Assembly (NCBI GenBank): GCA_944326525.1
Contig: CALVEG010000015.1
Coordinates: forward strand, 1-47,953
Reading direction: 5' to 3'
Source: Candidatus Gastranaerophilales bacterium
GTDB lineage: Bacteria; Cyanobacteriota; Vampirovibrionia; Gastranaerophilales; Gastranaerophilaceae
DNA: 47,953 bases
How positions within the stretch are numbered: position 1 is the first letter of the stretch; every line of letters starts with the position of its first letter. Position numbers and translations under genes: made by a program. The notes under the pieces were generated by a model, which saw nothing but the letters and a program-made list of their open reading frames with translations, made no database searches and had not been told where the DNA came from. This document shows, one piece after another, positions 8,651-15,610 of the stretch.

Positions 8651-8681
8651 GAACCCTTGATTCGGTTTTTCAAGAAGGTTC
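8651..8681 (+). promoter_or_regulatory. 10-bp stem-loop before rplR
   Basis: GAACC+CTTGA (8651-8660) pairs with TCAAG+GGTTC (8670-8674 and 8677-8681) with a two-base bulge and a nine-base loop, just before the rplR ribosome binding site AAAGGAG. No U-run follows. Confidence 0.5.
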
Positions 8682-8699
8682 GGGCGAAAGGAGAAAACG

Positions 8700-9068
8700 A
8701 TGATTAAACAAGAAATTAGAAAACCGAAAGTTCAAAAAAGACACAAATCAATCAGACTAAAAGTTGAAGGAACAGCAGAATTCCCAAGACTTGCAGTTTA
8801 TAGAAGTACAAAACATATCTATGCTCAGTTGATTGATGATGAAAATCATGTAACATTGGCTTCAGCATCTTCAAATGATAAAGATATGAGAGAACAGCTA
8901 AAACATGGTGGAAACATCGAAGCAGCAAAAGTTATCGGTACCGAAATTGCTAAAAAAGCTAAAGCAAAAGGTATTGAATGTGTTGTATTTGACCGTGGCG
9001 GATTCCTTTATCACGGTAGAATTGCAGCATTGGCAGAAGCTGCTAGAGAAGCAGGTTTGATGTTTTAA
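8700..9068 (+). CDS. rplR: 50S ribosomal protein L18
   Basis: L18 binds 5S rRNA with L5 and L25/TL5. The 122 residues include [34 protein letters not shown] near the start (positions about 13-46) and the terminal [25 protein letters not shown]. Unusually it is the last gene of its operon: a terminator follows instead of rpsE, rpmD, rplO and secY. Confidence 0.97.
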   Translation: MIKQEIRKPKVQKRHKSIRLKVEGTAEFPRLAVYRSTKHIYAQLIDDENHVTLASASSNDKDMREQLKHGGNIEAAKVIGTEIAKKAKAKGIECVVFDRGGFLYHGRIAALAEAAREAGLMF

Positions 9069-9099
9069 TTTTGGATTTTTAATTAAAATAAAAAGGAAA

Positions 9100-9131
9100 C
9101 AGACGGTTGAAATTCAGCCGTCTGCTTTTTT
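9100..9131 (+). terminator. rho-independent terminator after rplR
   Basis: CAGACGG (9100-9106) and CCGTCTG (9118-9124) form a GC-rich stem followed by TTTTTT. It closes the rplF-rplR unit. Confidence 0.9.
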
Positions 9132-9179
9132 GCATTTGTAAGTACAAATTGTTGTGTTTTTGTAAAAAATATAGATAAA

Positions 9180-9848
9180 TTAAAATCTAAATCCAATTCC
9201 AATTTCGCCTTCTATAGCGCCTTTAGTTCCTGCAAGAGCTTTTCCGGTAAAGTATAATTCGTGTCCTTTATCGTTAACTACTTCAGAGTATTCAGTTTTT
9301 AACCCCATAAAACCACCAACTGCATCAAGTTTTTGTGGTCGTTTAACAATCACGACTTGATTTTCGCTAACTTCTATATCAGGTGCTTTGTCTGATGCAT
9401 ATAATTCAGCTCCACCCATAAGGGACATGCTTAATTTTTTGTTTTCGTCACAACAAAGATTTCTTGAATATCCGAGCTCTAGACCAGTTTTCAAAGATTG
9501 ATTGTGAGGAAGTTCTGTATTAATTTCAATTTCAGTCATATTGCTTGCTGGATCTTTTGAAACGGAAGCTGTTGTTTCACCTCTGTATCCTGTTCTGGTA
9601 TAGTTAGCCATTACCCCTAAATTATATTGTGTGCAATTATGTTTTCCGAATTCTAATCCTGCGTAAGCGCCGACAGAACCACCTAAATTTTTTCCAATAA
9701 GCAAATCTCCGTTTGCGGATAATTTGTAACCATTGTTAGTATTTTTTAAATCACCTTTATAGGTATATTCAGCCCCAACTTTACCGTAGTTTTTTACATC
9801 AAATCTTGTAAGTCCTAAGCTTACTCCAAATTTTCCTGGTTCCCCCAT
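9180..9848 (-). CDS. beta-barrel-like protein without signal peptide
   Basis: No named family recognised. The 222 residues are rich in glycine, aromatic and alternating polar/hydrophobic residues, as in amphipathic beta strands (LGLTRFDV, VGAEYTYKG, VGAYAGLEFG, LGVMANYTR, IEGEIGIGFRF). The protein ends in phenylalanine, like many outer-membrane barrels. There is no N-terminal signal: the protein begins MGEPGKFGVSLGL, and AAGGAG at the right distance supports that ATG. Either export uses another route, or it is a soluble beta-rich or secreted protein. It carries five cysteines, of which two adjacent pairs are notable (HNCTQ, LCCDE). Monocistronic, convergent with rplR. Confidence 0.75.
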   Translation of the reverse strand: MGEPGKFGVSLGLTRFDVKNYGKVGAEYTYKGDLKNTNNGYKLSANGDLLIGKNLGGSVGAYAGLEFGKHNCTQYNLGVMANYTRTGYRGETTASVSKDPASNMTEIEINTELPHNQSLKTGLELGYSRNLCCDENKKLSMSLMGGAELYASDKAPDIEVSENQVVIVKRPQKLDAVGGFMGLKTEYSEVVNDKGHELYFTGKALAGTKGAIEGEIGIGFRF

Positions 9849-10022
9849 GTTTAAATCTCCTTAAATTTTCCCCAAAATTACTTACTTCTATATAAAGATT
9901 TTTTATTCAAAAAAAATGCTATTTTAAAAAAATATACTTTACAATTATTAATATTAAAAAATAATTAATTAATAACTGAATTGTAAACTTTTGTATTATC
10001 ATTAAGATAGAGGTAAGTTAAA

Positions 10023-11075
10023 ATGGAATACAAAGATTATTATGATATATTAGGTGTAAAGCGTGATGCATCTGATTCTGAAATAAAATCAGCGTACAGA
10101 AAGCTTGCGCGCAAATATCACCCTGACGTAAATAAAACAAAAGAGGCAGAAAGTAAATTTAAAGATATAAACGAAGCCTATGAAGTATTGTCAGATAAGG
10201 CAAAACGTCAAAGATATGATAGTTTAGGTGCAAATTGGCAAGGTGGTCAAAGTTACACACCACCACCGGGGTTTGAACAATTTGGCTTTGGCGGCGGTCA
10301 AGGTGGAAATTACCAAAGTTTTAGTTTTAACGGTCAAGATCTTGGTGGTTTTTCAGACTTTTTCAGTTCGTTATTTGGCGATATGATGAGCGGTGCTGGA
10401 ACTTCCGGAAGAAGAACCGGAGGTGGTTTTGGCGGATTTGATTTTGAAAGTGCAACTCAACAGGCCGGACGTGCTAGATCTTCACGTAAACAACAAACTA
10501 CTGAAGATTTGGATATTACCAAAAATCTTAATGTAACCGTAGATGATATTTTTGCTAAAAAACCTATAAATGTAAGATTTACGGACATGAAACGCTGTAC
10601 TCAATGTAACGGTGGGGGCTATTGCTCTGCTTGTGGAGGAACCGGAATTATAAATGAAGCAAAATCTATAAAAGTAAAACTTCCACCTGAAGTTAAACAA
10701 GGACAGAAAATTAGAGTTAAAGGCGAAGGCAAGTCTGATGAATATGGAAATAAAGGTGATCTATACTTAATTATAAATATTACTGATGGAGAATATCAGG
10801 TTGATGGATATGATTTAACTAAGGATATTGAAATTACTCCATCAGAAGCCGTTTTAGGCACCAAAAAAGAAATAAAGACGTTACACGGAAATGTTAATAT
10901 AAAAATTCCTCCAAAAACTTCGTCAGGTCAGATGTTAAGGTTAAAAGAGCTAGGACTTCCCAAAAAAGGTGGGGGATTTGGTAATTTAAACGCAAAAATA
11001 AAAATTATTATTCCGAAAAATTTAACAGATAAGCAAATCGAATTGTATAAACAAATTCAAGCATTAGGTGAGTAA
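10023..11075 (+). CDS. DnaJ-like co-chaperone with reduced zinc domain
   Basis: J-domain proteins deliver substrates to DnaK and stimulate its ATPase. Residues 1-70 are a J domain with the HPD motif (YHPDVNK, about residue 33-39). A Gly/Phe-rich linker covers about 75-145. Canonical DnaJ has four CxxCxGxG zinc motifs; here only two CxxC pairs remain (CTQC and CSACGGTG, about residues 191-204), enough for at most one site. The two C-terminal beta domains follow ([53 protein letters not shown]). It lies between DnaJ and CbpA in architecture. No grpE or dnaK is next to it, so a specialised second DnaJ is likely. Confidence 0.9.
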   Translation: MEYKDYYDILGVKRDASDSEIKSAYRKLARKYHPDVNKTKEAESKFKDINEAYEVLSDKAKRQRYDSLGANWQGGQSYTPPPGFEQFGFGGGQGGNYQSFSFNGQDLGGFSDFFSSLFGDMMSGAGTSGRRTGGGFGGFDFESATQQAGRARSSRKQQTTEDLDITKNLNVTVDDIFAKKPINVRFTDMKRCTQCNGGGYCSACGGTGIINEAKSIKVKLPPEVKQGQKIRVKGEGKSDEYGNKGDLYLIINITDGEYQVDGYDLTKDIEITPSEAVLGTKKEIKTLHGNVNIKIPPKTSSGQMLRLKELGLPKKGGGFGNLNAKIKIIIPKNLTDKQIELYKQIQALGE

Positions 11076-11094
11076 AATATAAGTTAATGTTTAA

Positions 11095-11124
11095 AAGGCT
11101 GCTTTATTTTAATAAAGCAGCCTT
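11095..11124 (+). terminator. perfect hairpin after the DnaJ-like gene
   Basis: AAGGCTGCTTTATT (11095-11108) and its exact complement (11111-11124) form a 14-bp stem with a two-base nominal loop. The tract after it is AAATAAT rather than a T-run, so termination may be weak. Confidence 0.6.
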
Positions 11125-11247
11125 AAATAATGTTGAATGTAATTAAATTGTAAACAAATGTTACAAAAATTTCTCTACTTGAAATTGTGAAATTTAAAAA
11201 TACTTTATATGTATAAGAGAGAACTAGAAAAGATAAGGAGAGAAGAT

Positions 11248-11586
11248 ATGACTTTCTTAGCACTTGACTCACAGAGAAGCTTATTTATGTTACAGAAAAG
11301 CCAAGTAACCTTTGAAATGACTTTAATTATGAATCAGGCAAATTTTGTTATGAAACAGATGGATTCATACCAAAGTGAAGCAGAAGAAGCGAATGGTGGA
11401 AATCCGGTAGACTTAGATAATGATCCATATTATATTGCATTACAGCAAGAAGAAGAGTACTTAACAGTACGACAGGCAAGTTTAGAAGAACAAGTTACGC
11501 TTTTAGATAACTCAATTTCAAGTTTGAAGACAATGGCTCAAAACAACATCAAATCAAGTTGCGGCTTGAACTTGATAGGCAGCTAG
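11248..11586 (+). CDS. small helical protein of unknown function
   Basis: Not recognised. An in-frame ATG at 11209 exists, but AAGGAG at 11235-11240 fits the ATG at 11248, giving 112 residues starting MTFLALDSQRSLFML. It appears to form two long helices (about residues 8-45 and 60-100) separated by a polar acidic linker (EAEEANGGNPVDLDNDP). The second helix has a heptad-like pattern, suggesting a helical hairpin or coiled-coil dimer. No signal peptide. A possible promoter (TTGAAA at 11179, 16-base spacer, TACTTT) lies upstream. It stands alone and converges with folD, 25 bases away. Confidence 0.75.
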   Translation: MTFLALDSQRSLFMLQKSQVTFEMTLIMNQANFVMKQMDSYQSEAEEANGGNPVDLDNDPYYIALQQEEEYLTVRQASLEEQVTLLDNSISSLKTMAQNNIKSSCGLNLIGS

Positions 11587-11611
11587 TAACGGCAGTTATT
11601 AAATATTATAA

Positions 11612-12451
11612 CTATAAATGGTTTTTCTCAAAGAGTTCCACGGTGTTGGACATTAACATGGCAATTGTCATTGGTCCGACTCCGCCGGGAACCGGAGAAA
11701 TATATGATGCGAGCGGAGAAACTTCTTCAAAATTTACATCCCCACGAGTTTTGCCGTTTTCATCTTTGAAGATTCCAACATCAATAACGACACAATTAGG
11801 TTTAATCATATTTTTTCCAATAATTTTTCCCCCTACAGCAGAAACAAGAATGTCTGCTGTTTTTGTTATGTCGGATAGATTTTTAGTTCGGCTATGGCAG
11901 ATTGTGACGGTAGCATTTCTTTGTAAAAGCATCTGAGCAAGTGGTTTCCCTACAATATTTGAGCGTCCGACAATTACTGCATGCTGTTCTTCTATTGGAA
12001 TTTTATATTCATCAAGAAGCCTGATGATTCCTTTGGGAGTGCAAGGATATACGTAAGGTTTTTCGCCTGTGAATAGTTTCCCTGCATTTTCCGGTGTAAA
12101 ACCATCAACATCTTTCTGAGGTGAAATTGCGTTTATAACTTTGAATTTATTGATATGTTTTGGAAGCGGCAATTGAACAAGAATTGCAGTTACTTGATCA
12201 TCTTCATTAAGTTCTTGTATTTTTTCAAGCAAAACTTTTTCTGAAATGTCTGCTGGATAATTTATAATAATTGAATTAATTCCAAGATTTTCGGCTGTTT
12301 TTTTCTTGTTATTTACATAAATTTTGCTTGCAGGGTTGTCGCCGACAAGAATTACAACAAGAGTCGGCTTTTTATCATATTTCTCAAGCCGTGCTTTTAA
12401 TTCTGTAAGAATTTTTTCTCGTAAGCTTTTACCGTCAAGTATTATTGCCAT
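11612..12451 (-). CDS. folD: methylenetetrahydrofolate dehydrogenase / cyclohydrolase
   Basis: FolD interconverts 5,10-methylene-THF and 10-formyl-THF, linking formate-level folates to methyl and purine/thymidylate synthesis. The 279 residues carry the family signatures: YVNNKKKTAENLG (about residues 46-58, catalytic lysine), VQLPLPKHI (about 93-101), KDVDGFTPENAGKL (about 113-126) and the NADP site GRSNIVGKPLAQML (about 163-176). It is the last gene of the rplI operon, 7 bases after the CooC-like gene. No clear terminator is visible between it and the convergent gene. Confidence 0.97.
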   Translation of the reverse strand: MAIILDGKSLREKILTELKARLEKYDKKPTLVVILVGDNPASKIYVNNKKKTAENLGINSIIINYPADISEKVLLEKIQELNEDDQVTAILVQLPLPKHINKFKVINAISPQKDVDGFTPENAGKLFTGEKPYVYPCTPKGIIRLLDEYKIPIEEQHAVIVGRSNIVGKPLAQMLLQRNATVTICHSRTKNLSDITKTADILVSAVGGKIIGKNMIKPNCVVIDVGIFKDENGKTRGDVNFEEVSPLASYISPVPGGVGPMTIAMLMSNTVELFEKNHL

Positions 12452-12458
12452 TTTTCCC

Positions 12459-13211
12459 TCAATTCTTTGTCTGCGGTAAATTTAGACGAAAATAAAATTG
12501 TTTTATTGCATCTTCCACAGTTTTAGATTCTCTGGCGATTGAATTTTCTTTTAAGTGTTCGTCAAAAGGAATTACTCCCAAAACGTCAAGCTGATATTTG
12601 TTTAAAAGTGCAGAAATTGATGCGATATCATTGTTTTCCACCTTGTTAATCACAACACCAAGCTGACCGCCTGCTGCGTATTTTGCGCTAAATTCCTCAA
12701 TTCTTTTTGCCAAATGCGCGCTTTCGTCGGTCGGATTTGCAACAATAATCGTCGTGTCTATGTCTGTGTCAACAAGTTGATTAAGATATTTAAGATCAAA
12801 TTCGCAGTCAAAAATTACAATATCGTATCTTTCAATAAGCTTTAAGACAGCATCATTAATCTGGCCGGTAATCGGGCATCTGCAATCTTTGGAGCCGACA
12901 AACCAGGAAACAATGATATCAACATTATCAGTCAATGGAACAAGAATATCTTCCATTGCCCATTCTACGTATTCTTGTTTTGTCATTCCCTCCGGAATTC
13001 CGGTTTTATATTCGTGTTTTCCGCTTCGAATACCATAAATCGTATTTCTAATATCAAGCCCAAAACTGTGTCCGAGTTCGCTTGCAAGGTCGTTGTCAAA
13101 AAGCAGAATACTTTTTTCCGGAAAATATTCCTGAAAAATTCTTAAAAAAGCCTTTGTTATAGTTGTTTTTCCGCTTCCGCTTTTACCTGTTATTGCAAGT
13201 TTAGTCGCCAA
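12459..13211 (-). CDS. CooC-like MinD-family ATPase
   Basis: The protein begins MATKLAITGKSGSGKTT, a P-loop with the additional lysine (K10) typical of the deviant Walker A of MinD/ParA-type ATPases. A CxC motif (C110, C112 in SKDCRCPITG) lies where CooC, the nickel-insertion or activation ATPase of carbon monoxide dehydrogenase, has its paired metal-binding cysteines. The Walker B-like strand is DIVIFDCEFDL (about residues 130-140). The 250 residues match CooC-type proteins. It overlaps the upstream methyltransferase by 11 bases and precedes folD. No CO dehydrogenase is in the window, so the client may be a corrinoid or metalloprotein (inference). Confidence 0.8.
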   Translation of the reverse strand: MATKLAITGKSGSGKTTITKAFLRIFQEYFPEKSILLFDNDLASELGHSFGLDIRNTIYGIRSGKHEYKTGIPEGMTKQEYVEWAMEDILVPLTDNVDIIVSWFVGSKDCRCPITGQINDAVLKLIERYDIVIFDCEFDLKYLNQLVDTDIDTTIIVANPTDESAHLAKRIEEFSAKYAAGGQLGVVINKVENNDIASISALLNKYQLDVLGVIPFDEHLKENSIARESKTVEDAIKQFYFRLNLPQTKN

Positions 13212-14313
13212 TATTATAAATCTCCTTTAGTCTGACTGATAATGCTTTCGTTAAATCCATCGCTTTTTCTGCCAGAAGTTCATCCAATACTCCGGCGCCA
13301 CAAGATGGCGTAATTATCGAATTTTCTATAATAAGTTTCTCATTAATACCTTTATTAGTCAAATATTTTACAGCAGTTTGAAATTTCTTAACCAGAGTTT
13401 CAATATCCATTTTTTCTAATGAGGTTTTATCAAGTGTTGGAACAATGCCCCATGCAATTTTTCCGCCTTGTTGCAAAAAGGTTTCAATCTCATTTGTAAA
13501 AAGACTTAAATTTTGAGAAAAAGAATAAGCGTCCGGATTGATTATTTTAAAATCTGCTTTAAGCGGTAAAGACCAATCGCATTTCCCGCAACAGTGAATG
13601 GCAGGGATTGCTCCAAATGATTTTAAAACTTCTGTAATTTCTTTCAACATATAAAGAATATCTTCTTCTGAAATTCCTACATAAGCCGAAGTCCCAAGCT
13701 GTGAGAGTGTTGGCTCATCCGTAAAGATTATTGGAGTTGTTTTAGGATTTGAATCTTTAATCTTTTTTATCTGCCATAAGGCTTTTAAAATAAGATTTTT
13801 TGTTATTATCTCTCTTAGGGTTTCGTCATAAACTGCAGGTGTGCCGTCTTCTTTGGTTAGTGCTGAAGATAATGTAAAAGGTCCGACTATTTGGCCTTTT
13901 GCAAAAGGAGTTTTATTATCTTTTATTATTTTAAGATAACCTTTAAATGCGCAGGCTTCAGTTATTTCGTATTTTTCTAATAAAGGAGAATTTATATCGG
14001 CAAGTATTTCTTCGTAATCATTGAAAAAAGTTTCCAAATCTTCAAAAAAATTTTCATATTCGGTATTTAGAAATACTTTGCCTTGTTCGCAAAAAAATGA
14101 GGGCATATTGTCCATAAATTGGAAAATCATGTCCTCATTTTTATTAATTTTAACCATTTGTGGCCAGAACGGAATTGTAGAAAAATCTCTTTCAATCAGT
14201 TCTATTGCCTTATCAACATTCAATTGCGGAAGTGAACCGATAGCAGTACATTCAAGCGTCAAATTTTTAGCTTTATTCAAAATGCTCTCCTCACTTGCTG
14301 CAATATTGAACAT
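13201..14313 (-). CDS. core MetE / UROD-like zinc methyltransferase
   Basis: The 370-residue protein has the landmarks of the C-terminal barrel of cobalamin-independent methionine synthase, in order: IGSLPQ (residues 25-30, compare IGSFPQ), TDEPTL (198-203, compare DEPAL), HCC (240-242, the HxC zinc pair) and PSCG (336-339, the distal zinc cysteine). It lacks the N-terminal MetE half that binds polyglutamyl folate, so it resembles the folate-independent core methionine synthases, which take methyl groups from a corrinoid protein, or a related UROD-type methyltransferase. The start ATG directly follows the rplI stop (TAA-ATG), and its end overlaps the CooC-like gene. The placement with CooC and folD supports a one-carbon role. 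Confidence 0.8.
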   Translation of the reverse strand: MFNIAASEESILNKAKNLTLECTAIGSLPQLNVDKAIELIERDFSTIPFWPQMVKINKNEDMIFQFMDNMPSFFCEQGKVFLNTEYENFFEDLETFFNDYEEILADINSPLLEKYEITEACAFKGYLKIIKDNKTPFAKGQIVGPFTLSSALTKEDGTPAVYDETLREIITKNLILKALWQIKKIKDSNPKTTPIIFTDEPTLSQLGTSAYVGISEEDILYMLKEITEVLKSFGAIPAIHCCGKCDWSLPLKADFKIINPDAYSFSQNLSLFTNEIETFLQQGGKIAWGIVPTLDKTSLEKMDIETLVKKFQTAVKYLTNKGINEKLIIENSIITPSCGAGVLDELLAEKAMDLTKALSVRLKEIYNIGD

Positions 14314-14820
14314 TTATTCTTCAGAAGCTTCAGCTACTTCAACTTCTTCAACAACAGATTCTTTAACTACTTCTGAAGCTGTTACTGAAACAGGAAGTTC
14401 ACATTTAACTTTTGAAGTTAATTTAATAAGCATTGTGTAGTTGCCGATTTTGTTAATCGGAGCATTAAGAGTAACAGTTTTTCTGTCAACTTCAATTCCT
14501 GATTTAGCAAGAAGTTCTTCGGTAAGTTTTTTAGTAGTAATAGTACCGAATAATTTGCCTGATTCACCGGCTTTTGCTGAAAGTTCAAGAGTTCCGAATT
14601 TTTCAAGTTTTTCTGCTTTTTCAAGAGCTTCTTGATGAAGTTTTTCTTGTTTAGCTTTAATTCTTGCTAAATTTTGTTCTCTGTTTTTCAAAGCACCATC
14701 TGTTGCGAGTTCAGCGGCATTTTGAGGAAGCAAGAAGTTTCTTGCATATCCGTCTTTTACATTAACGATGTCGCCTGCTTCGCCGAGGTTTTGAACATCT
14801 TTTTTCAATATAACTTGCAT
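14314..14820 (-). CDS. rplI: 50S ribosomal protein L9 with acidic tail
   Basis: L9 is a two-domain protein bridging neighbouring ribosomes and affecting frame maintenance. The N-terminal signature MQVILKKDVQNLGEAGDIV and KDGYARNFLLPQNAAELAT are present, followed by the long central helix and the C-terminal domain (GKLFGTIT at about residues 88-95). At 168 residues it is about 20 longer than usual because of an acidic, valine-rich C-terminal tail (VVEEVEVAEASEE). It is first in an operon with the methyltransferase, CooC-like and folD genes; normally it would be near rpsF or dnaB. Confidence 0.97.
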   Translation of the reverse strand: MQVILKKDVQNLGEAGDIVNVKDGYARNFLLPQNAAELATDGALKNREQNLARIKAKQEKLHQEALEKAEKLEKFGTLELSAKAGESGKLFGTITTKKLTEELLAKSGIEVDRKTVTLNAPINKIGNYTMLIKLTSKVKCELPVSVTASEVVKESVVEEVEVAEASEE

Positions 14821-14863
14821 TTTAAAATTCTCCTTTAAGTATTTATATTCTGCCAGTAAGAGA

Positions 14864-14892
14864 ATACTACAACAAACATAACCAATTGTCGA
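14864..14892 (-). promoter_or_regulatory. promoter of the rplI operon
   Basis: Read on the minus strand, TCGACA (14892-14887), a 17-base spacer and TAGTAT (14869-14864) form a sigma-70-type promoter, with a transcription start about 40 bases before the rplI ATG. Confidence 0.6.
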
Positions 14893-14959
14893 GAGTTTTT
14901 TATCAATTGTTAAGTTTGGTTTAAAATTGGACTTTTAATTAGAGGATGGATAAAGTGGT

Positions 14960-15607
14960 TTATTTGATGTCAGGGAATAGATATTTAACCCCTTCGTCAC
15001 TTCTCCAGCGGATGTAGCCTGTTTTGGGAATTTTATCCAAATCCACAACTGATACAAGCGCCCAGTTTCCTCTTAAGACATTCAATTTTATGTATTGCGG
15101 GTGATTTATTCTTGCAACAATTTGAGAATTTTCATCAGGGCTTGAGTAGAGTTTTTCTGTAACTTCGGGGGCATCTTTGAGAATTTTTAAACCGTACTTT
15201 TTGCCATAAGCGTTGTAAAAATAAATCCAAGTCATAAATTTGTATGGATCATCTTTTTTAAACCAGCCGCTTTGGTTGTTTTTGTTGTCGTAGATAAGTT
15301 TAACCCAATCTTCGGTTTCATCATCAACTGCCATAAGCGCTAGTTCTTTTGAGCCTATAAAGACGCTGAATACATCATCAAATGAAAGTTCTTCCGGAGT
15401 TAACTTTTCGGAAGTCCAGTTTATTGTTTTGACAATTTCAGAATTCTCGTCAGGCTCTTTATGAAGCTCAACTTTTTTGCCAACCTGATAAAAACCGTAT
15501 GTTTTTGTATGCAAAGTTGTTCCGTAAGACGGAATTACATCTTTGCACTGGACTTGAAGAGATAGAAAAAATGTAAGACAGGTTGCTGTCAGAATTTTTT
15601 TTATCAT
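14960..15607 (-). CDS. secreted protein with two SH3-like domains
   Basis: The N-terminus is a signal peptide (MIKKILTATCLTFFLSLQVQ, then CKDV). The remainder resembles two bacterial SH3-like modules, each with a short 'LHKEPDENSEIVKTI' or 'LYSSPDENSQIVARI' strand (about residues 52-66 and 154-168), the P-D-E-N-S core being duplicated. Tryptophan-rich C-terminus (GYIRWRSDEG). Such modules typically bind peptidoglycan or proteins in the envelope; the ligand is unknown. It starts 3 bases after the pheT stop, with its ribosome binding site (GGGAG) inside pheT, so it is cotranscribed. Confidence 0.8.
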   Translation of the reverse strand: MIKKILTATCLTFFLSLQVQCKDVIPSYGTTLHTKTYGFYQVGKKVELHKEPDENSEIVKTINWTSEKLTPEELSFDDVFSVFIGSKELALMAVDDETEDWVKLIYDNKNNQSGWFKKDDPYKFMTWIYFYNAYGKKYGLKILKDAPEVTEKLYSSPDENSQIVARINHPQYIKLNVLRGNWALVSVVDLDKIPKTGYIRWRSDEGVKYLFPDIK

Positions 15608-15610
15608 AAA

